DNA from: Actinomycetota bacterium
GTDB lineage: Bacteria > Actinomycetota > Actinomycetes > Nanopelagicales > Nanopelagicaceae
Assembly: GCA_009698515.1 (NCBI GenBank)
Contig: WLQA01000013.1
Coordinates: 1 to 11,766 of the forward strand
Reading direction: 5' to 3'
DNA length: 11,766 bases
Positions within the stretch are counted from its first letter, which is position 1. Every line of letters starts with the position of its first letter. Shown here one piece after another: positions 7,704-11,766 of the stretch. The translations under genes were made by a program, and so were the position numbers. The notes below the pieces were generated by a model. The model saw nothing but the letters and a program-made list of their open reading frames with translations. It searched no databases and had not been told where the DNA came from.

Positions 7704-7705
7704 GG
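7691..7705 (+). other. Small hairpin between ispE and tRNA-Gln
   Basis: CCCTT (7691-7695) and AAGGG (7701-7705) form a perfect five-pair stem with loop GTTAT, starting three bases after the ispE stop. It is not followed by a T-run, so it is not a convincing rho-independent terminator, though it could weaken read-through or protect the ispE 3' end. It overlaps the presumed tRNA -10 hexamer. Confidence 0.35.
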
Positions 7706-7716
7706 ATAATTCAGGT

Positions 7717-7791
7717 TCCGCCATTGTGTAGTGGCTAGCACATGAGCCTTTGAAGCTCAGGGTCCAGGATCGATACCTGGTGGCGGAGCCA
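7717..7791 (+). tRNA. glnU: tRNA-Gln (anticodon UUG)
   Basis: A full 75-base cloverleaf can be drawn. The acceptor stem is TCCGCCA (7717-7723) with TGGCGGA (7781-7787), all seven pairs Watson-Crick, followed by discriminator G7788 and an encoded CCA (7789-7791). The D stem is GTGT/GCAC with loop AGTGGCTA. The anticodon stem is TGAGC/GCTCA with loop CTTTGAA, giving anticodon TTG (7750-7752), which reads glutamine CAA and, by wobble, CAG. The variable loop is GGGT and the T stem is CCAGG/CCTGG. The T loop is ATCGATA: T55, C56, G57 and A58 are standard, but position 54 is A rather than the near-universal T. Stems are otherwise perfect, so the gene looks functional. It lies between ispE and glmU. 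Confidence 0.96.
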
Positions 7792-7792
7792 C

Positions 7793-7816
7793 CAAACTAA
7801 CACCAACAAACTAACA
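7793..7816 (+). repeat. Short tandem-like direct repeat in glmU leader
   Basis: CAAACTAACA occurs at 7793-7802 and again at 7807-7816, a 14-base period, directly after the tRNA CCA end. Both copies contain CTAAC, which is complementary to GTTAG at 7820-7824 just before the glmU start. The stretch is almost free of G and so would be mostly unstructured unless it pairs with that element. Confidence 0.5.
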
Positions 7817-7827
7817 AGGGTTAGGAG
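7811..7827 (+). promoter_or_regulatory. glmU ribosome binding site with overlapping hairpin
   Basis: AGGAG (7823-7827) lies six bases before the GTG at 7834, one of the clearest Shine-Dalgarno sequences in the window, and decides that start. CTAAC (7811-7815) can pair with GTTAG (7820-7824), a five-pair stem with loop AAGG whose 3' arm covers the first two bases of AGGAG. Partial masking of the site is possible but unproven. Confidence 0.5.
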
Positions 7828-7833
7828 ATCAAA

Positions 7834-9255
7834 GTGAGCAAAGTAGAACTTACGATCGTCCTAGCAGCGGGTGAAGGCACCCGAATGAAATCTAAAACTG
7901 CAAAAGTCTTACATTCAATTGCTGGTCGTTCCATAATTGAAAATGTTTTAACTGCGGTTGAACCTTTAAATCCAAAATCTTTATCTGTTGTCGTTGGCGC
8001 ACATAGGCAAGAAGTAGAAGCGCATTTGCAACAGATCGCGCCAAAAGCTAAAGCAATTTTTCAAGAGAACCGAAATGGAACCGGTGGCGCAGTTCAATTA
8101 GCGCTCGCAGAACACAATGGCGATGGCGCCGTATTAATTTTGGCTGGCGATACACCACTTCTAACATCTAAAACTCTCTCTGAATTTGTAGAAGCCCATA
8201 TCACTTCAAAAAATTCTGCCTCTGTTCTTACAGCGCTTCTTCCAGACCCAACGGGTTACGGCCGAATTGTGCGCGGTGAAAACAACACAGTGGCAAAAAT
8301 CGTTGAACAGCGCGATGCCAACGAGTTGGAAATTGAAATTGATGAGATTAATACTGGTGTATATATCTTTGATCTGTCCCAACTTCGCGAAGTTATATCT
8401 AAACTGCAAAGTAATAATTCGCAGAAGGAGCTTTACTTAACTGATGTTATTGGATTAATCACAAATTCGGGCAAGAAAGTAAGTGCTGTTCTTTCTAATG
8501 ATTACACCGAAACCCTTGGAATTAATGATCGATCTCAACTTGCTGAGTGTGCAGCTTTAATGCAGGACCGGATCAACCATCAACATATGTTAAATGGCGT
8601 AACAATTTTGGATCCAACAACAACTTGGATTGATGCCAACGTAAAAATAGAAAGTGATGTTGTTATTTATCCTGGCAGTGCGATATCCGGAAATAGCATT
8701 ATCGCCAGTGGCGCCGTGATCGGACCAAGAACAACATTAGTAAATTGCGAAGTTGCTGCAGATGCAACTGTTTTAGAAAGTTTTGCAACTGATTCAAAGG
8801 TCGGTAAATCGGCGAAGGTTGGACCGTACTCCTATTTAAGGGCTGGCACTGTGCTAGCTGAAGAAGCAAAAATTGGCGCATATGTTGAAACAAAAAATTC
8901 AACAATTGGTAAAGGTTCAAAGGTGCCACATCTTTCATATGTGGGGGATGCGCAAATTGGTGAAGGAAGCAATATCGGCGCAGCCACAATCTTTGTAAAT
9001 TATGATGGCGAGAATAAGCATCAAACCAAGGTAGGAAACCAGGTTCGAATTGGCAGTGACACAATGTTGGTTGCTCCCGTTTCAATCGGTGACGGCGCCT
9101 ACACCGCAGCCGGATCTGTTATTAATGAAGATGTCCCAGCAGGTGCGATTGGAATTGGCCGCGCTCGTCAAACAAATATCTTGGGTTGGGTTCTTCGGAA
9201 ACGAAAAGGAAGTAAATCAGCAGATGCGGCGAAAAATGCTGGTGCTAGTGAATAA
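7834..9255 (+). CDS. glmU: Bifunctional UDP-GlcNAc pyrophosphorylase / GlcN-1-P acetyltransferase GlmU
   Basis: GlmU makes UDP-N-acetylglucosamine for peptidoglycan in two steps: acetylation of glucosamine-1-phosphate by the C-terminal domain, then uridylyl transfer by the N-terminal domain. The 473-residue protein starts with the nucleotide-binding signature LAAGEGTRMKS (10-20) and KVLH (24-27), with metal ligand D106 in AGDTPLL. From about residue 255 it becomes a left-handed beta helix of hexapeptide repeats. It includes YLRAGTVL, GAYVETKNS, the acetyltransferase catalytic histidine H366 in PHLSYVGD, and NYDGENKHQT. A short basic and alanine-rich tail ends it. The start is GTG at 7834, chosen for the AGGAG six bases before it and the motif position. 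It follows tRNA-Gln by 42 bases and may be co-transcribed with it. prs follows after 66 bases, the usual actinobacterial glmU-prs pairing. Confidence 0.97.
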   Translation: MSKVELTIVLAAGEGTRMKSKTAKVLHSIAGRSIIENVLTAVEPLNPKSLSVVVGAHRQEVEAHLQQIAPKAKAIFQENRNGTGGAVQLALAEHNGDGAVLILAGDTPLLTSKTLSEFVEAHITSKNSASVLTALLPDPTGYGRIVRGENNTVAKIVEQRDANELEIEIDEINTGVYIFDLSQLREVISKLQSNNSQKELYLTDVIGLITNSGKKVSAVLSNDYTETLGINDRSQLAECAALMQDRINHQHMLNGVTILDPTTTWIDANVKIESDVVIYPGSAISGNSIIASGAVIGPRTTLVNCEVAADATVLESFATDSKVGKSAKVGPYSYLRAGTVLAEEAKIGAYVETKNSTIGKGSKVPHLSYVGDAQIGEGSNIGAATIFVNYDGENKHQTKVGNQVRIGSDTMLVAPVSIGDGAYTAAGSVINEDVPAGAIGIGRARQTNILGWVLRKRKGSKSADAAKNAGASE

Positions 9256-9307
9256 TCGCCAACTAGTAGAGTTCAACTTATAACCACTGCAAAACCAGAT
9301 GGAAATG

Positions 9308-9315
9308 AAGGGGGA
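9308..9315 (+). promoter_or_regulatory. Strong ribosome binding site of prs
   Basis: AAGGGGGA lies six bases before the prs ATG at 9322 and fixes that start. The rest of the 66-base glmU-prs gap contains a -10-like TATAAC (9279-9284) with no matching -35, so a separate prs promoter is possible but weakly supported. Confidence 0.55.
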
Positions 9316-9321
9316 TACAAA

Positions 9322-10302
9322 ATGAATGAAATCCGCTTATCCTCCGAAAAACGTTTGCGCTTATTTACTGGTCGCGCATATCCAGAGTTAGCAGATGAGG
9401 TTGCAGCAGAACTCGGTATTCCAATTACACCAACTTCAGCATATGACTTTGCAAATGGTGAAATATTTGTTCGATTTGAAGAGAGCGTTCGTGGAAGTGA
9501 TGCATTTGTAATTCAAAGTCACAGCGCGCCAGTTAATAAACAAATCATGGAGCAATTGATTATGGTGGATGCATTAAAGCGTGCATCAGCAAAGCGAATT
9601 ACAGTTGTTGCACCGTTTTATGGATATGCCCGCCAAGATAAAAAACATCGCGGTCGGGAACCAATTTCAGCTCGATTGATGGCAGATCTTTTCAAAACTG
9701 CCGGTGCTGATCGATTGATGTGCGTTGATCTACATACATCACAAATTCAAGGTTTCTTCGATGGTCCAGTTGATCACTTATTTGCACTTCCACTATTGAC
9801 AAATTATGTAGGAAGTAAAGTAGATCGAAAGAATTTAGTAATTGTTTCACCAGACTCTGGTCGCGTTCGCGTTGCAGAACGTTGGAGCGAAATGCTAGGC
9901 GGAACTTCAATTGCATTCATTCACAAGACTCGTGATCCACGTATTCCAAATGAATCAACAACCGGCAAGGTGGTTGGTGATGTAAAGGGAATGACCTGCG
10001 TAGTAATCGATGACATGATCGATACCGCTGGAACTATTACTAAGGCGGTAGATGCATTAATCGAAGCTGGCGCTAAGGATGTAATCATTGCGGCAACTCA
10101 CGCAGTTTTATCGGGACCAGCTATTGATAGATTAAAGAAATCTCGTGTATCTGAAGTAGTTGTCACAAATACATTGCCAATTCCAGAAGAAAGCCGATTT
10201 GATAATTTAACAGTGCTTTCAATTGCGCCACTTCTGGCCCGTGCAATTAAAGAAGTTTTTGAAGATGGTTCTGTAACTAGCCTCTTCGATGGTCATAGCT
10301 AA
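9322..10302 (+). CDS. prs: Ribose-phosphate diphosphokinase (PRPP synthetase)
   Basis: Prs transfers pyrophosphate from ATP to ribose-5-phosphate to give PRPP, the precursor of purines, pyrimidines, histidine, tryptophan and NAD; in actinobacteria PRPP also leads to decaprenyl-phosphoribose for arabinan synthesis where that pathway exists. The 326 residues, typical for the class I enzyme, begin LFTGRAYPELADEVA. Next come DFANGEIFVRFEESVRGSD, the ATP-site loop YGYARQDKKHRGREPIS, CVDLHTSQIQGFFDGPVDHL, SPDSGRVRVAERW, and the PRPP-binding signature VVIDDMIDTAGT, with D230-D231 and D234. All catalytic elements are intact. The strong Shine-Dalgarno at 9308-9315 suggests efficient translation. It lies between glmU and rplY; the latter appears to have its own promoter. 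Confidence 0.98.
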   Translation: MNEIRLSSEKRLRLFTGRAYPELADEVAAELGIPITPTSAYDFANGEIFVRFEESVRGSDAFVIQSHSAPVNKQIMEQLIMVDALKRASAKRITVVAPFYGYARQDKKHRGREPISARLMADLFKTAGADRLMCVDLHTSQIQGFFDGPVDHLFALPLLTNYVGSKVDRKNLVIVSPDSGRVRVAERWSEMLGGTSIAFIHKTRDPRIPNESTTGKVVGDVKGMTCVVIDDMIDTAGTITKAVDALIEAGAKDVIIAATHAVLSGPAIDRLKKSRVSEVVVTNTLPIPEESRFDNLTVLSIAPLLARAIKEVFEDGSVTSLFDGHS

Positions 10303-10319
10303 ACCAAACCAACACGGAT

Positions 10320-10349
10320 TTGTCCTTTTTCACCCTCTCCCGCTAACCT
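10320..10349 (+). promoter_or_regulatory. Probable promoter of rplY
   Basis: TTGTCC (10320-10325) and TAACCT (10344-10349) are separated by 18 bases and fit sigma-70-type -35 and -10 elements, the latter matching TAnnnT. The start would be near 10356, giving a leader of about 45 bases. The prs-rplY gap of 98 bases is the longest protein-to-protein gap in the window, in keeping with a separate transcription start for a ribosomal protein gene. Confidence 0.45.
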
Positions 10350-10366
10350 ACGGTCTCTAAGTTCCG

Positions 10367-10393
10367 CGAGGGATAAAACCGTTATCGAGGGAG
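10367..10393 (+). promoter_or_regulatory. rplY leader: repeated CGAGGGA flanking a hairpin, with RBS
   Basis: CGAGGGA appears at 10367-10373 and 10386-10392. Between and overlapping them, GATAA (10372-10376) pairs with TTATC (10382-10386) as a five-pair stem with loop AACCG. The second copy contains the functional GGAG Shine-Dalgarno (10390-10393), seven bases before the ATG at 10401; the first copy is a decoy-like duplicate. Whether this is regulatory is not known. Confidence 0.4.
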
Positions 10394-10400
10394 AAGTAAA

Positions 10401-11042
10401 ATGGCTGAAATTTCAATTAAGGGCGCACGCCGTACCGAATTTGGTAAAGGTGCATCGCGCAGAGCTCGCCGTGATGGATTTATTCCGGCGGTAATTTATG
10501 GTCATGGAGAGAAGCCACAACATGTGCAGCTTCCTTCTCGCGAACTAGGTGTCGCACTTAAAACTTCTAACGTTTTGATTGATGTTGTATTAGATGATCA
10601 CACTGAATTAACTCTTCCTAAATCTGTTTCACGTGATCCATTAACTGGATTACTTGAACATATCGATTTAGTAATTGTTCGTCGTGGTGAAAAAGTTGTT
10701 GTTTCTGTTCCAGTTCATACTGAAGGTAAGTACGATCAAGATGGTATTTTGGAAAATGTTAATACATCTATTGAGGTTGAAGCAGATGTAACAAATATTC
10801 CAAGCTTCCTTGTATTAAGCATGGAAGGTTTGGCTGCGGGCGAATCTCTATCTGCCGACAAGGTTGTCCTTCCTGCTGGTGTAACACTTGTCAGCGATCC
10901 AAAGATGACAGTTGTTCACTTATCTGTTCGTTCGGCTGAGGTTGAAGAGGTTGCAGTTGTTGCCGCTCCTGTTGAAGGTGCTGAAGGCGCTGCCGCTGCT
11001 ACTCCAGCTGAAGGTGAAGCAGCTAAGGACGATAAGAAGTAA
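10401..11042 (+). CDS. rplY: 50S ribosomal protein L25/general stress protein Ctc
   Basis: L25 of the long (Ctc/TL5) type binds 5S rRNA in the large ribosomal subunit. The 213-residue protein has the N-terminal L25 beta-barrel domain (about 1-93), with RTEFGKGASRRARRDGFIPAVIYG and the closing LEHIDLVIVRRGEKV segment. It is followed by the second beta domain (about 94-180), with the conserved phrases VPVHTEGKYDQDGILE, IEVEADVTNIPSFL and GESLSADKVVLPAGV. The last 30 or so residues are an alanine- and glutamate-rich tail ending KDDKK, low complexity and probably disordered, as in other actinobacterial L25 proteins. The ATG at 10401 has a good Shine-Dalgarno and the protein begins with the expected MAEISIKGARRTEFG. 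pth follows after 20 bases, the common rplY-pth pairing. Confidence 0.97.
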   Translation: MAEISIKGARRTEFGKGASRRARRDGFIPAVIYGHGEKPQHVQLPSRELGVALKTSNVLIDVVLDDHTELTLPKSVSRDPLTGLLEHIDLVIVRRGEKVVVSVPVHTEGKYDQDGILENVNTSIEVEADVTNIPSFLVLSMEGLAAGESLSADKVVLPAGVTLVSDPKMTVVHLSVRSAEVEEVAVVAAPVEGAEGAAAATPAEGEAAKDDKK

Positions 11043-11050
11043 GCAACCGC

Positions 11051-11056
11051 TAGCCT
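11051..11056 (+). promoter_or_regulatory. Possible -10 hexamer for leaderless pth transcript
   Basis: TAGCCT matches TAnnnT and ends six bases before the pth ATG, so transcription would begin at or next to the A of the ATG. The 20-base rplY-pth gap has no Shine-Dalgarno-like sequence. No clear -35 is visible. Read-through from rplY is the alternative source of message. Confidence 0.3.
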
Positions 11057-11062
11057 TAACTT

Positions 11063-11626
11063 ATGGCAGCACGTTGGTTAGTAATTGGACTTGGTAACCC
11101 AGGTTCTGAGTATGAAAAAACACGGCACAATATTGGGCAACTTTTGCTTGCCGAATTATCAAATGGCAATAAATTTTCAGCTCACAAATCTCGGATGGAA
11201 ATTTGTGAAGTTCGTGCTGGTGAAAATACTTTAGTTTTAGCAAAATCTCGTGGCTTTATGAATGAAACCGGTGGGCCAGCCAAAGCATTAGCTGATTTTT
11301 ACAAAATTCCAACTGATCAAATAATTGTCGCCCATGATGAATTAGATCTGCCATTTAATGCTCTTCGTTTAAAACTTGGCGGTGGCGATAATGGCCATAA
11401 CGGATTGAAATCCCTAACTTCATCACTTGGAAGTGCTGATTACTTTCGAATCAGAATGGGTATTGGTCGCCCGCAAGGTCAACAAGATCCTGCCGACTTT
11501 GTTTTAAAACAATTTGCAAGTGCAGAAAAGAAAGAGTTAGCAGAGTTTATTACCCGATGTGCTGATGCGGTTCTGGCATTAGTGGCCGATGGATTAGATA
11601 AAGCGCAAACTAACTTTAATAATTAA
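11063..11626 (+). CDS. pth: Peptidyl-tRNA hydrolase
   Basis: Pth cleaves the ester bond of peptidyl-tRNAs that drop off the ribosome, recycling tRNA; it is essential in most bacteria. The 187-residue length is standard. Active-site elements are present: GLGNPG with N12, YEKTRHNIG with H22 as the catalytic histidine, FMNETG, HDELDLP with D92, and the GGGDNGHNGLKS loop containing the second conserved asparagine. RIRMGIGRP and DFVLKQF near the C-terminus complete the family pattern. The ATG at 11063 places the first motif at the expected distance. The gene follows rplY by 20 bases, as in many actinobacteria, and its stop codon directly abuts the stop codon of the convergent ppc gene. Confidence 0.98.
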   Translation: MAARWLVIGLGNPGSEYEKTRHNIGQLLLAELSNGNKFSAHKSRMEICEVRAGENTLVLAKSRGFMNETGGPAKALADFYKIPTDQIIVAHDELDLPFNALRLKLGGGDNGHNGLKSLTSSLGSADYFRIRMGIGRPQGQQDPADFVLKQFASAEKKELAEFITRCADAVLALVADGLDKAQTNFNN

Positions 11627-11766
11627 TCAACCGGTATTTCGAAGTCCGGCGGCAACTCCATTAATTGTTAGTAATAGTGCTCTGGTAAGTAATGGATCAG
11701 GAGCGGATTGAGCTCTAACCTGTTTAAGTAGTGATACTTGTAGAAGCTGCAGTGGCGCTAAATAAG
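11627..11766 (-). CDS. ppc: Phosphoenolpyruvate carboxylase, C-terminal end only
   Basis: On the minus strand, the frame whose last complete codon in the window starts at 11764 is open for 45 residues to the TGA at 11629-11627. It begins YLAPLQLLQ, contains DPLLTRALLLTINGVAAG and ends GLRNTG. This is the characteristic C-terminus of phosphoenolpyruvate carboxylase: the LLLTI-x-GIAAG-x-RNTG tail, with the terminal glycine that lies close to the active site in known structures. The enzyme fixes bicarbonate onto phosphoenolpyruvate to make oxaloacetate, refilling the TCA cycle. About 95% of the gene must lie beyond the right edge. It is tail to tail with pth with no base between the stop codons. 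Short fragment, but the motif is very specific. Confidence 0.88.
   Translation of the reverse strand, partial: YLAPLQLLQVSLLKQVRAQSAPDPLLTRALLLTINGVAAGLRNTG

Noticed and set aside
7691..7710. CCCTT/AAGGG hairpin as ispE terminator
   Set aside because: No T-run follows the stem, and the sequence overlaps the likely tRNA promoter; listed only as a hairpin.
8699..9085. 128-codon minus-strand frame inside glmU, rich in Leu, His and Gln
   Set aside because: The odd composition is the reverse-strand reading of the hexapeptide-repeat region of GlmU; no start context or motif.
10316..10330. GGA-TTTG-TCC followed by five T as a terminator after prs
   Set aside because: The stem is only three pairs, too weak for a rho-independent terminator, and TTGTCC reads better as the -35 of rplY.
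1..11766. Hidden accessory or mobile system in the window
   Set aside because: Nearly every base is accounted for by conserved housekeeping genes in a familiar order; no inverted terminal repeats, integrase, CRISPR-like repeats or compositional break was seen.

Overview
The window looks like a stretch of core chromosome from a low-GC, streamlined actinobacterium. Three things point there: a SepX/GlpR-type divisome membrane protein directly after a RimJ-type acetyltransferase, a bacterial protein O-mannosyltransferase back to back with rsmI, and the run rsmI-metG-tatD-rsmA-ispE followed by glmU-prs-rplY-pth. As I recall it, the same set of neighbours occurs in Mycobacterium. The sequence is AT-rich for this phylum, with many TTA leucine codons and very tight gene spacing. 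Freshwater acI (Nanopelagicales-like) bacteria would fit, but that placement is inference.

Layout. 2-526 (+) is the 3' part of a RimJ-family GNAT acetyltransferase cut by the window edge. 593-1324 (+) is the SepX/GlpR membrane protein. 1327-2601 (-) is a protein O-mannosyltransferase, tail to tail with sepX with two bases between. A 38-bp divergent gap separates it from a packed forward cluster: rsmI (16S rRNA C1402 2'-O-methylation), metG, tatD, rsmA/ksgA (TTG start overlapping the tatD stop) and ispE. A tRNA-Gln(UUG) gene follows at 7717-7791, then glmU (GTG start), prs, rplY/ctc and pth. The last 140 bases hold the C-terminal end of phosphoenolpyruvate carboxylase (ppc) on the minus strand, whose stop codon directly abuts the pth stop codon.

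The forward genes form a growth cluster. RsmI, RsmA, RplY, MetG, Pth and tRNA-Gln serve translation. IspE feeds isoprenoid and lipid-carrier synthesis. GlmU makes UDP-GlcNAc for peptidoglycan. Prs makes PRPP for nucleotides and amino acids. SepX and Pmt belong to the cell envelope and division.

No intergenic stretch reaches 300 bases; the longest is 146 bases and contains the tRNA. I see no insertion sequence, phage gene, CRISPR array, toxin-antitoxin pair or other accessory system, and no convincing rho-independent terminator. The points worth a second look are small: an atypical T-loop in the tRNA, several genes with a TAnnnT hexamer 6-8 bases before an ATG and no Shine-Dalgarno sequence (candidate leaderless mRNAs), two structured leaders (glmU, rplY), and convergent gene pairs with no room for a terminator.
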